A stretch of DNA of 64,000 nt, from NCBI RefSeq assembly GCF_011516765.1, contig NZ_JAAABN010000006.1, positions 184,750 to 248,749 on the forward strand, in the 5' to 3' direction. Positions 37,501 through 44,701 of the stretch are shown here, in pieces; within the stretch, counting starts at the first letter, position 1, and every line of letters starts with the position of its first letter. The DNA comes from Acetobacter sicerae. Lineage in GTDB: Bacteria; Pseudomonadota; Alphaproteobacteria; Acetobacterales; Acetobacteraceae. The notes under the pieces are model-generated. The model was not told where the DNA came from, searched no databases, and saw only the letters and a program-made list of their open reading frames with translations. A program made the translations under genes and the position numbers.

Positions 37501-38240
37501 CTGGAAATCGTGGCGCCCGACAGAAAGCCGCCGCCGTCGACCTGCAACGAACCACCACTGCTGACAGTCGTGCTGGTCGCTGAACCACCCTGCTGAATAT
37601 CCTGAATACCGCCGTCTGTCAGGATGGTGTCGGTTGCCAAGCCGCTCGACATAACCGTCTGGTTGCCATACTGGGTGACAATAGTGTGAGAGGCATAGCC
37701 GCCCGCGTAAATGTTCTGGCCACCGCCATAGGCAAGATCATCCGCACTGTCGCCGATGACCGTGGTCGAAATGGCGGAACCACCCTGAAGGACATCCTGC
37801 GTGCCCAACTTCAGCGTCGCGCCTACTCCACTACCTCCAGCCTCGACCATCTGATCGGCATTCGCCTGCACAGTCGCACCGGAATCCACCCCGTAGAGGG
37901 TTTCCGCAACACCCGAAGCGAGTGTCAGTCCGCTTGCAACGGCACCGCTGGACACCAGCAGATTGCCTGAATTGACCAGCACATTTTCGACCAGACCGCC
38001 CGCATAAACCGTCAGCGTACCTCCGGAGGAAATTGTTCCTCCACTGACGACGCCCTGAGCCCCGACCGCATCGGACTTATCGGCCTGTTTACCAACGAAG
38101 AGCAACCCACCGCTCATGACCGTGACAGCGGACACCACCCCCCCTGAGGAGACATTGAGCCGTGCTCCGCTTTCAATGGTAGCACTCTCAGTTGACGTGG
38201 TTAAATTCTCATAGGCTCCGGTGACGTCCATGGTGCTCAT
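34581..38240 (-). CDS. AIDA-like repeat adhesin + Hint domain + glycosyltransferase fusion
   Basis: This 1219-residue protein joins three functions. Residues about 15-340 are degenerate strand-loop-strand repeats (SSGG, SGGTL, GGSA motifs) like AIDA-type autotransporter passengers. A Hint_2 (hedgehog/intein-like) domain starts at C364 (ACYCPGTLIATKDGE), with SPLHAMYLDG as the His block and HDLLMAEGAPSESY near 500. Two beta-sandwich-like modules (about 545-590 and 675-740) and a coiled coil lead to a GT4-like glycosyltransferase from about 838 (VICEKMPHVGHD, then ILGAITDP and FGAGVDGVVLSAFAAGVP). There is no classical signal peptide or beta-barrel. Self-cleavage at C364 could separate adhesin from enzyme; this is inference. 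Confidence 0.85.
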   Translation of the reverse strand: MSTMDVTGAYENLTTSTESATIESGARLNVSSGGVVSAVTVMSGGLLFVGKQADKSDAVGAQGVVSGGTISSGGTLTVYAGGLVENVLVNSGNLLVSSGAVASGLTLASGVAETLYGVDSGATVQANADQMVEAGGSGVGATLKLGTQDVLQGGSAISTTVIGDSADDLAYGGGQNIYAGGYASHTIVTQYGNQTVMSSGLATDTILTDGGIQDIQQGGSATSTTVSSGGSLQVDGGGFLSGATISSGGSLAATSMTGSATTVSDVTVLSGGTLDLKNTGITVTGLTLYSGADIQLDAIEYSSSGDQQTTYTVTGDTLTVSGYDGDGNAVTQSFSFAGTAGTITPDEFSLVQGASGTVVNYAACYCPGTLIATKDGEVPVEQLKIGDMVRTASGTLKKIRWIGHRSYAAEFVRNNRGLMPILIKAGALADNVPRRDLKVSPLHAMYLDGVLVAASALINGETVIQCDVNEQIDYFNVELDTHDLLMAEGAPSESYVEDGGRGMFHNAAEYYSRYPDAVSEEAVHYAPRVETGEVLVAIWQCINSRAKTLKAPHLSGQVVYANVQSIAGWFAGTADEKPFPVELVLDDKVVARLMTEAGQNVPTEHGPEMRHYFGMAYPKKLASREVVIRRAEDGCRLFPGILPETPEEETFTGQADAGHAASFDPSDYRGGLDHASHDCVGGWIWNEKRPWEKARVDICIDGKRVDTVPAVNYRADLVPAGMGNGWSGFRMALKEPLDWKTSHTIAVFYSGTDVHVAGSPVQLAVPEQFDGALRNVIGRAVKDLSSSVERRQALSFILEQAAHLRQKEADLDGQREERTALHHERRLAGRAAADMPVMKRALVICEKMPHVGHDPDAAPLLSHIRSLARLGYDVTVSTVDQAAVPETERLLEAESISVARAPLYASPEEVLRRQAGCFDLVYLRGLSAASSYAGLARRYMGRATVVYGMRELQYLRIERQAETEARVDLQRAIGRMRTYEMTTALLCDQVIVHSQAEANRLQHLVPALNVHVVPWEVQPEAVAQTSSTRSGVAFFGYYDRADSLDAAILLVREVMPLVWARRPDIRCLLAGPGQGKVVGTLAMPAGPDCGGVEILGAITDPSKNLFSQARAGAVPLNFGAGVDGVVLSAFAAGVPCVMSAVSAEGLVLPGRLTGLVQNSVEGIAEQILRLHDEPETCDELGRAELRLIREQFTAENVDHCLGQALGMKPVSQAAVSMAG
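37250..38180 (-). repeat. Degenerate strand-loop-strand coding repeats
   Basis: Roughly 15-20-residue units rich in Gly, Ser, Thr and Val, each with an SGG or GGS turn (for example SGGTLTVYAGGLV and SSGGSLQVDGGGFL), recur through the N-terminal third of the fusion protein. They are diverged at DNA level, so they are old repeats rather than a recent tandem expansion. Confidence 0.7.
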
Positions 38241-38377
38241 CTTTTTCCCCAGTCACAGCGCAACCTTTTGATTGCACTCAAAAAGAAATTCTCTGGGGTC
38301 CAATTATTGGTTCGAATAGCTAATTTTTTGGATACATCCCTTTCCAAACCTTTAAAATATGAACCGGGAACATAAAA

Positions 38378-38404
38378 AAACCGCCCTGTCTGAAAGGGCG
38401 GTTT
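38378..38404 (-). terminator. Intrinsic terminator of the Cys-motif secreted protein gene
   Basis: AAACCGCCCT (38378-38387) and AGGGCGGTTT (38395-38404) form a 10-bp stem with a 7-nt loop. On the minus strand it is followed by a run of seven T. It ends the transcript of the gene at 38432-38959. Confidence 0.92.
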
Positions 38405-38431
38405 CTTATTAAATCCAAGCTGTAGAAAGAC

Positions 38432-38959
38432 TTATTCGCCCTTCAGACGCTTCGTACAAACACTGTAATAACCGCCACCTTTCTGAATCCAGTTCAGACC
38501 ACCATTGCCGCCGGAGGCTTTGTTCGCATGATACTGATCCAGACAGGTCTTCATCCGGGCCTTGCCTGCGGACAGGGAAGAGTATTTTGAAGAGACCTTG
38601 CTGGGGAACACGGCATTTCCTGAATAGGTCGACGCCTTGGAAGCTGGTTTGGCCTTGCTTTCACTCTTGGTCTCAGTCGCCGCTTCAGAAGCCGGAGTCG
38701 CAGCGGGAGCAGCAGCGGCCTCGCCTTCAGTCTTCTCCTCTGGCTCGGCCTCGGCACCAGCACATTGCGCCGCCTTGAAGTCCTTGTAGCTCTGACCGGC
38801 CAGAGTGCCGCCTTCCTTGGCGGCCTTGAATTTCGCGTGGCACTCCTTGGCCGTAATGGCAGCATGCGCCTCACCCGGCAGCGCTACAGACCACGCCGCA
38901 CCCGCCGCCAGAAGAGCAAGCGAAGCAGTTACCGTACGAACGGAACGATTGAAGCCCAT
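38432..38959 (-). CDS. Secreted protein with two PsiF-like Cys modules
   Basis: The 175-residue protein has a Sec signal peptide (RTVTASLALLAAGAAWSVAL, cleavage near AHA-AI). The mature part has two short modules with paired cysteines: KECHAKFKAAKEGG...FKAAQC (about 38-66) and MKTCLDQYHANKASGG...YYSVC (about 135-168), separated by an Ala/Glu/Thr/Lys-rich linker. The first module resembles the PsiF repeat of phosphate-starvation-induced proteins, whose function is not known. It is probably periplasmic. It follows amtB on the same strand but has its own terminator, and amtB has one in front of it. Confidence 0.7.
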   Translation of the reverse strand: MGFNRSVRTVTASLALLAAGAAWSVALPGEAHAAITAKECHAKFKAAKEGGTLAGQSYKDFKAAQCAGAEAEPEEKTEGEAAAAPAATPASEAATETKSESKAKPASKASTYSGNAVFPSKVSSKYSSLSAGKARMKTCLDQYHANKASGGNGGLNWIQKGGGYYSVCTKRLKGE

Positions 38960-39072
38960 CGGCTATCCTTACATCACAAAATTGACGGTGATACCGCACC
39001 CATGCGGCACAGCATCTCCCCCCACAAGAAACCAGAACGCCCTATCATACAAGCGTGCTGAACCTGAACGAA

Positions 39073-39102
39073 AAAGGGGCGGATCAACCGACCCGCCCCT
39101 TT
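39073..39102 (-). terminator. Intrinsic terminator of amtB
   Basis: AAAGGGGCGG (39073-39082) and CCGCCCCTTT (39093-39102) form a 10-bp stem; on the minus strand a run of T follows. It lies 27 bp past the amtB stop. Confidence 0.9.
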
Positions 39103-39128
39103 CCCAAAAACATCTGATCTCTCAGGGA

Positions 39129-40565
39129 TCAGTTGATACGCTCACCATGGAGCGCAACGTCCAGACCTTCCTGCTCAGCCTCCGTGGAGACCCGCAGACC
39201 CACAACAAGATCCACGACTTTCAGCAGGATGAACGTCATGATGCCACACCAGACAATCGTCACGCCGACAGCCTCAGCCTGCACCAGAAGCTGGTGCAGC
39301 GAGCCGGACGTGCCTGCCGGATCGGAATCGGTCGCGGACAGAGGACCGTAAGCGAAGACACCCGTCAGCAGGGCGCCAACGATACCGCCAACACCATGCA
39401 CACCGAAAGCGTCGAGACTGTCGTCATACCCCATCATGTGCTTGAGGGATGTCGCACCCCAGTAGCAGACGACGCCGGTGATCAGACCGATGGCCAGAGC
39501 ACCACCCGGCAGCACAAAACCGGCAGCCGGCGTAATGGCCACAAGACCGCCGACAGCGCCGGAAATGATGCCGAGAACCGTCGGCTTACCCGTGCGGAAC
39601 CACTCGGCGACCATCCAGGACACACCGGCGGCAGCCGCCGCGATCTGTGTGGTGGCCATCGCCATGCCCGCACGGCCATTCGCGCCGACAGCAGAGCCCG
39701 CGTTGAAGCCGAACCAGCCGACCCACAGCAGGGACGCGCCGATAACGGCATAGGTCAGATTGAACGGCGCGAGGTCTTCCGTGCCATAGCCACGACGCTT
39801 GCCGAGGACCAGCGCACAGACCAGACCGGCCACACCCGCGTTGATATGGACGACCGTACCACCGGCGAAGTCCAGCGTGCCCATGCCGGCAAGCCAGCCA
39901 AGCGGGCTCCAGACCCAGTGAGCGACGGGAGCGTAAACGATCAGCGACCACAGGATGCTGAACAGGCACACCGCCGAGAATTTCATGCGCTCAGCATAGG
40001 CGCCCGCGATAAGAGCAGGCGTGATGATCGCGAAGGTCATCTGGAACATCATGAAGATGCTCTCAGGGATCGTCATGGTCGAAGCGGAATCAGTGCCCGC
40101 ACCGATCGTGAAGGGAACGTCCGCACCTTTGCTGATATGCTCGCCCAGCGTCGCAAGGAACGCTTTGGACAGGCCGCCGACATAGGGCGTGCCGTTCGAG
40201 AAGGCGAGCGAGTAACCCGCCACCATCCAGACAATGGTGATGATACAGCAGATGGCGAAGCTCTGCATGAGCGTCGCCAGCACGTTCTTCTTGCGAACCA
40301 TTCCGGCATAGAACAGACCCAGACCCGGGATGGTCATCATCAGCACGAGCGCCGTACTGACCAGCATCCAGGCCGTGTCACCCGTGTCAATGCTCGGCGC
40401 TGGCGCGGCAGCCTCCTGGGCAAAAGCCGGCATGGCGGAGAAAAGCCCTGCCGCACCCACAGAAACAGCAGCCAGAACCCCGGAGAAGCGGGATTTCAGC
40501 GGCCTTGCCACCTCACCCTGCCGATACGGGGCATGCCCCGCGAACGAGGAAAACTGTATATTCAT
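39129..40565 (-). CDS. amtB: Ammonium transporter
   Basis: The 478-residue protein is an Amt/MEP/Rh channel with a cleavable signal peptide (ending MPAFAQ) and 11 membrane helices. Family markers include FYAGMVRKKNVLA, GAYAERMKF, DFAGGTVVHINAG, WFGFNAGS and DAFGVHGVGGIVGALLTG, the last two carrying pore residues. It imports ammonium. No glnK (PII) gene lies next to it, unlike the usual arrangement, so its regulator must be encoded elsewhere. Two palindromes lie in the 212 bp upstream. Confidence 0.97.
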   Translation of the reverse strand: MNIQFSSFAGHAPYRQGEVARPLKSRFSGVLAAVSVGAAGLFSAMPAFAQEAAAPAPSIDTGDTAWMLVSTALVLMMTIPGLGLFYAGMVRKKNVLATLMQSFAICCIITIVWMVAGYSLAFSNGTPYVGGLSKAFLATLGEHISKGADVPFTIGAGTDSASTMTIPESIFMMFQMTFAIITPALIAGAYAERMKFSAVCLFSILWSLIVYAPVAHWVWSPLGWLAGMGTLDFAGGTVVHINAGVAGLVCALVLGKRRGYGTEDLAPFNLTYAVIGASLLWVGWFGFNAGSAVGANGRAGMAMATTQIAAAAAGVSWMVAEWFRTGKPTVLGIISGAVGGLVAITPAAGFVLPGGALAIGLITGVVCYWGATSLKHMMGYDDSLDAFGVHGVGGIVGALLTGVFAYGPLSATDSDPAGTSGSLHQLLVQAEAVGVTIVWCGIMTFILLKVVDLVVGLRVSTEAEQEGLDVALHGERIN

Positions 40566-40668
40566 AAACGCTCGCTGCCCCCTGCCTCATTCACGCTTGA
40601 TCGTTATGGTGTGGTCGCCTGACAGAGTCCGTGGGGACACCCTGCCTGCGGCACACACATCAAGACGC

Positions 40669-40687
40669 TCATCTCATTATGAGATGA
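40669..40687. promoter_or_regulatory. 19-bp palindrome upstream of amtB
   Basis: TCATCTCATTATGAGATGA is a perfect palindrome around one central base, about 105 bp before the amtB start and about 90 bp after the glutathione reductase stop. A second 13-bp palindrome, ATTCGTAACGAAT, is at 40713-40725. They could be operators for amtB or a transcript end of the upstream gene; there is no T-run. Confidence 0.5.
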
Positions 40688-40777
40688 CACTGATCTTGCC
40701 TATACGTAGCTTATTCGTAACGAATTACTCAAGCCCGTCAATCGGGAAAGAATGCGCCTCGAAGCAGGAAAAAACCG

Positions 40778-42175
40778 TCAATCTCCGCTCACACGCGTCC
40801 GCGTGCGCATGGTGACAAATTCCTCGGCAGACGTTGGATGAATACCGATCGTCCGGTCGAAATCAGCCTTCCGCAGTCCCGCCGTCACGGCAATGGCCAG
40901 ACCCTGCATCAGTTCAGCCGCATCTTCGCCCAGCATGTGCGCGCCCACGACTTTCTGGGTTCCCTGATCCACGACAAGCTTCATCAGCGTGCGCCGCTCG
41001 CGACCGCTGAGCGTGTGGCGCATCGGACGGAACTTCGAGATATAGACATCCACCGCCCCCTTTTCCGCCGCTTCGGTCTCGGACAGACCAACACTGGCGA
41101 GCGGCGGCGTAAAGAAGACGGCTTTCGGCGTGGTCTCGAACGACCACTCACGGGTACGATCCGCAAACAGCCTGTCGGCGAGAATATGCCCTTCCGCAAT
41201 GGCGACCGGCGTCAGGTTGAGATGATTCGTCACGTCGCCAATCGCGAACACACCCGGTTCCGCTGTTTCAAAGTGACGATCAACCTCGATACGCCCTTCC
41301 TCCGTGCAGCGGACACGGGTGTTCTCCAACCCGAGTTTCTGACTCTTCGGGTGGCGTCCTGTGGCCATCAGCACACAATCGACGGTCAGTTCCGTGCCGT
41401 TATCCAATGTGACGACCAGCGCCCCGCCTTCCTTGCGGATACGCTGCGGACTGGCCTGTGTGTGCTGGGTCACGCCGCGCTGAGTGATGGACTCGTGCAG
41501 CGCTTCGCGAAGGTCCTCATCGAACCCACGCAGAGGGAGCGCCTGTCGATAGACAAGATCGACCTGAGCCCCCAGCCCGGCGAAGATTCCTGCGAACTCG
41601 ACGCCGATATAACCGCTGCCGATAATGCAGACACGCTTTGGCATCTCTTTCAGGCTGAACACTTCGTCAGAGGTGATGGCCAGATCGGAACCGACGATCT
41701 CAGGTTTTGAAGGGGTCGATCCTGTCGCAATGACGATCTGCTTCGCCGTGATCCGCTCCGGCTTCGCCTCCGGGGCCAGTTCCGACGGCGTGATGAGGAT
41801 GGTGTGCGCATCCTCGAAGGTCGCAAAACCTGTCAGCAGTTTTACGCCGGCCTTTTCCAGCATCGAGACATAGATGCCGTTGAGGCGTGAGATTTCCTTG
41901 TCCTTGGCGGTGATCAGCCTGCCCCAGTCGAATGCGCCTTCCTGCGTATTCCAGCCAAATCCGTGGCTGTCCTCCACATAGTCGCCGTATTCACTGGCCT
42001 GCACCATCAGTTTCTTCGGCACGCAGCCCAGATTGACACAGGTGCCGCCCCAGTGACGGCTTTCGACCACCGCAACTCTGGCTCCATGCCCGGCGGCGAT
42101 GCGTGCGCAGCGAACGCCGCCCGATCCCGCGCCGATGACCAGCAGGTCAACGTCGTACGATGTATTCTCGGGCAT
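40778..42175 (-). CDS. gor: Glutathione-disulfide reductase
   Basis: This 465-residue pyridine nucleotide-disulfide oxidoreductase reduces oxidised glutathione with NADPH. The redox-active pair C46/C51 is in GGTCVNLGCVPKK, after the FAD motif LLVIGAGSGGVRCARIA. The NAD(P) site GSGYIGVEFAGIFAGLG and the C-terminal HPTSAEE with the catalytic histidine are intact. The ATG at 42173-42175 is chosen because GGAG lies at good distance; the frame is open to 42292. Confidence 0.95.
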   Translation of the reverse strand: MPENTSYDVDLLVIGAGSGGVRCARIAAGHGARVAVVESRHWGGTCVNLGCVPKKLMVQASEYGDYVEDSHGFGWNTQEGAFDWGRLITAKDKEISRLNGIYVSMLEKAGVKLLTGFATFEDAHTILITPSELAPEAKPERITAKQIVIATGSTPSKPEIVGSDLAITSDEVFSLKEMPKRVCIIGSGYIGVEFAGIFAGLGAQVDLVYRQALPLRGFDEDLREALHESITQRGVTQHTQASPQRIRKEGGALVVTLDNGTELTVDCVLMATGRHPKSQKLGLENTRVRCTEEGRIEVDRHFETAEPGVFAIGDVTNHLNLTPVAIAEGHILADRLFADRTREWSFETTPKAVFFTPPLASVGLSETEAAEKGAVDVYISKFRPMRHTLSGRERRTLMKLVVDQGTQKVVGAHMLGEDAAELMQGLAIAVTAGLRKADFDRTIGIHPTSAEEFVTMRTRTRVSGD

Positions 42176-42275
42176 TCGGTCCACTCCATTCGATTTCATC
42201 AAACTGTTGGACCCGAAAATGCCTTGAGTGGGTACAGGAAACAACCACCCCGGATGTAACCGTCCCCGATGACGG

Positions 42276-43151
42276 TCAGAGCATGTCCACAAACGCCTGT
42301 GCGGCGCTGCTCAGAGGGCGCTCGCGATGGCGCAGCATATGGAAAGCGCGCTTCTCGAGCATGCAGTCCAGCACTTCGACCAGTCCGGCCCGCACGCGCG
42401 ACGCGGCGGCAAGGTCGGAAACAGCCGAGATCAGCCCGCCGCTTGCGACACCTTCCAGCACGGCTTCGTTGGAAGGCAGGACCAGCCGGATATCCAGATC
42501 GGCCAGATCAATCTGAAAAATCGTCTTCAGGCAGCGGGCAAGATGATCACGCGTGCCTGACCCATCTTCCCGCAGCACCCACTGCGCCTGAAGGAGAGCT
42601 TCCCGATCCACGGGACGTCCCGCCAGAGGATGACCGGGGGCGGCGTAAAGACGAAAATCATCGCCACCCACAGGATGCTTGTGCAAAGAAAAGGCTCTGT
42701 CGATCCTGCCTTCCACAAAACCGAGATCCGCCTCACCGTCCATGACGGAAGCGGCGGTCTGCGCCGTATTGCTGACGCGAAGATCAAGCCTGACTGTGGG
42801 GTAACGTGCCGCAAACCGGGTCAGAAACCCCGGCAGCCAGTAAGTCGCCACCGTCTGACTGGCGGCGATACGGAGGTCACCCCGCACCAACCCTGACAGG
42901 TCGTCCAGCACCTGAATGGCGTCCGCCGCCTTCGCCAGCACACTCCGGGCGGCAGGCAGAAACGCCCTCCCCGCCTCATTCAGTTCAAGGCCTCGACCGA
43001 TGCGGTGGAACAGGCGCGTCGCGTGTCGCTCCTCCAGAGCCGCGATGGCGGCGCTGACGGCAGGTTGCGACAGATGAAGCCTTTCAGCCGCAGCCCGCAT
43101 GTTCAGCAATTCCGCGACCGTCACAAAGATACGAAGCTGTTCGAGCGTCAT
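42276..43151 (-). CDS. LysR-type regulator (YeiE-like)
   Basis: The 291-residue protein has an N-terminal winged HTH (LEQLRIFVTVAELLNMRAAA, HLSQPAVSAAIAALE) and a periplasmic-binding-fold effector domain (DLRIAASQTVATYWLPGFL). It diverges from a YeiH-type membrane protein gene, the same pairing as yeiE/yeiH of enterobacteria, so it likely controls that gene. The effector is unknown. Confidence 0.92.
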   Translation of the reverse strand: MTLEQLRIFVTVAELLNMRAAAERLHLSQPAVSAAIAALEERHATRLFHRIGRGLELNEAGRAFLPAARSVLAKAADAIQVLDDLSGLVRGDLRIAASQTVATYWLPGFLTRFAARYPTVRLDLRVSNTAQTAASVMDGEADLGFVEGRIDRAFSLHKHPVGGDDFRLYAAPGHPLAGRPVDREALLQAQWVLREDGSGTRDHLARCLKTIFQIDLADLDIRLVLPSNEAVLEGVASGGLISAVSDLAAASRVRAGLVEVLDCMLEKRAFHMLRHRERPLSSAAQAFVDML

Positions 43152-43197
43152 TCAATAGATTTCCTTTATTGAAACGACTATATCAATCCATTGGATT
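43151..43197. promoter_or_regulatory. Candidate LysR operator region
   Basis: TTCAATA (43151-43157) and TATTGAA (43167-43173) form an inverted repeat with a 9-bp spacer, and AATCCA-T-TGGATT (43185-43197) is a second palindrome. Both sit in the 54-bp divergent gap between the LysR gene and its neighbour, where a LysR protein would be expected to bind. Confidence 0.55.
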
Positions 43198-43205
43198 TGT
43201 CATTC

Positions 43206-44246
43206 ATGCAGAGCGATGCTCACGGCATGACACGGACACCTCCCATTTTTCGCGCTCTGCCCGGCCTCCTGCTCAGTATGGCCGTGGCCGGAAGCGCCAT
43301 GCTGCTCGAACAGGCTGAACGGTCTCTTGTCGGCACCGCCTGGATCGAAAGCCTCGTGCTGGCCATTCTGGCAGGAACCATCCTGCGCACTCTGTGGCAG
43401 CCTCCCGCAACCTTTGAGAGCGGTATCCATTTCTCCGCCCACACTTTGCTGGAAGCAGCCGTCGCCCTGATGGGCGCTGCGGTCAGCTTTGAGATGGTCA
43501 TGAAAGCTGGTCCCATGCTTGTTCTGGGTATTGTGGGAACAGTCGGCATTGCGATTGGAGCGGGCGTTCTGCTGGGTCGCGCCTTCGGCCTGCCTGCAAA
43601 AATGGCGGTTCTGATCGCCTGCGGAAACGCCATCTGCGGCAACTCCGCCATTGCTGCGGTTGCCGTCGCCATCGACGCGGACAACGACGAAGCCGCTACC
43701 GCTGTGGCGTTCACCGCCGTGCTGGGCATCGTGGTGATTCTGTGTCTCCCTCTGGCCGCCCATACGCTCCATCTGACACAGACAGAAGGCGGCGTGCTGG
43801 CAGGACTGACGGTCTACGCCGTGCCGCAGGTGCTGGCAGCAGCCGGGCCGATGGGGGCGACGGCTATTCAGATCGGCACACTGGTCAAACTGATCCGCGT
43901 GCTGATGCTTGGTCCGGTGGTGGCGGTCTGTTCGCTGATTTACGCTCGGCAGACCCCTTTCAGAAATGACACAAAACCGGGTTTCAGTCTGAACAGGTTC
44001 CTGCCGCCCTTCATTGTGGTCTTCATGGGACTGATGGCGGCCCGCTCGCTTGGTCTGGTGCCGCACGTCCTGCTTGCACCGCTCCACACGATGAGCAGCC
44101 TGTTCACGCTCGTCGCCATGGCGGCGCTGGGATTGGGCGTTGATCTGCGGAACGTGCTGGCGGCAGGACCGCGTGTGGTGACGGTTGTTACTCTGTCGCT
44201 TGCCGTTCTGGGGATGGTGGCGTTGCTGGTCGCGAGGGCCTGTTGA
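43206..44246 (+). CDS. YeiH/UPF0324 family membrane protein (putative sulfate exporter family)
   Basis: This inner-membrane protein of about 346 residues has some ten hydrophobic helices and the family marker ACGNAICGNSAIAA followed by AVAFTAVLGIVVILCLPL. The family (Cons_hypoth698) is annotated as putative sulfate exporter, but its transport function is poorly established. The ATG at 43206 is chosen over an upstream TTG at 43191; 43227 is also possible. The divergent LysR gene probably regulates it. Confidence 0.88.
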   Translation: MQSDAHGMTRTPPIFRALPGLLLSMAVAGSAMLLEQAERSLVGTAWIESLVLAILAGTILRTLWQPPATFESGIHFSAHTLLEAAVALMGAAVSFEMVMKAGPMLVLGIVGTVGIAIGAGVLLGRAFGLPAKMAVLIACGNAICGNSAIAAVAVAIDADNDEAATAVAFTAVLGIVVILCLPLAAHTLHLTQTEGGVLAGLTVYAVPQVLAAAGPMGATAIQIGTLVKLIRVLMLGPVVAVCSLIYARQTPFRNDTKPGFSLNRFLPPFIVVFMGLMAARSLGLVPHVLLAPLHTMSSLFTLVAMAALGLGVDLRNVLAAGPRVVTVVTLSLAVLGMVALLVARAC

Positions 44247-44655
44247 TCAGGAGCGACAGAGAAATGCCGGGTTGAATGTCGATGATCCGACGTCCGGCGT
44301 GCCTCCTTCAGTCAGAAGGCAGCGGTGCGGATCTTCCTGTCCACTCCAGACAAATCCCGCTGGTGTTTTGAAAAAGTGTTTGACAAAAAAAGAAATTTCC
44401 AAAGCGGTTGGGATAACCCAATCCCTTCACTATCGACACCTCACCAGCGAGGAAACGCTTTAATGAAGCACTCGAAAGCCACCGCGTGAAAGCGAATACT
44501 GTTGGCGTCAACATTGATCATGGATGCCCCCGTGCTGGTGCAGACAGTCTTTCCGGGAACTGACGAGGCACAAACGCATGACTGCACATTTTAAAGCTGA
44601 CCGGCCACAGAAATATTATGGACCTACCGATACAGAATTAACTTGCATGCTGACA
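44247..44655. other. Intergenic region before the BdcA-like gene
   Basis: About 400 bp without a convincing gene. A frame from 44524 runs into the next gene in the wrong frame and is not protein-like. The region contains a small stem-loop (TTGGG-ATAA-CCCAA near 44407-44420) and, at 44630-44637, an ATACAGAA half-site that recurs in the inverted repeat downstream. Confidence 0.4.
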
Positions 44656-44693
44656 CCTCCCTGTTCTGTATTGATTGATACAGAACAGGGAGG
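44656..44693. promoter_or_regulatory. 16-bp perfect inverted repeat containing the bdcA ribosome site
   Basis: CCTCCCTGTTCTGTAT (44656-44671) and ATACAGAACAGGGAGG (44678-44693) are exact complements with a 6-nt centre. The downstream arm ends in GGGAGG, the ribosome site of the gene starting at 44702. The core TTCTGTAT-N6-ATACAGAA has TetR-operator geometry, and a third ATACAGAA lies at 44630. It may act as DNA operator for the adjacent TetR protein, as an RNA hairpin masking translation, or both. Confidence 0.75.
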
Positions 44694-44701
44694 AAGACGA
44701 C

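Noticed and set aside
38805..40622. 605-codon plus-strand open frame
   Set aside because: It is antisense to amtB; composition is Arg/His/Gln-rich and amtB is unmistakable on the other strand.
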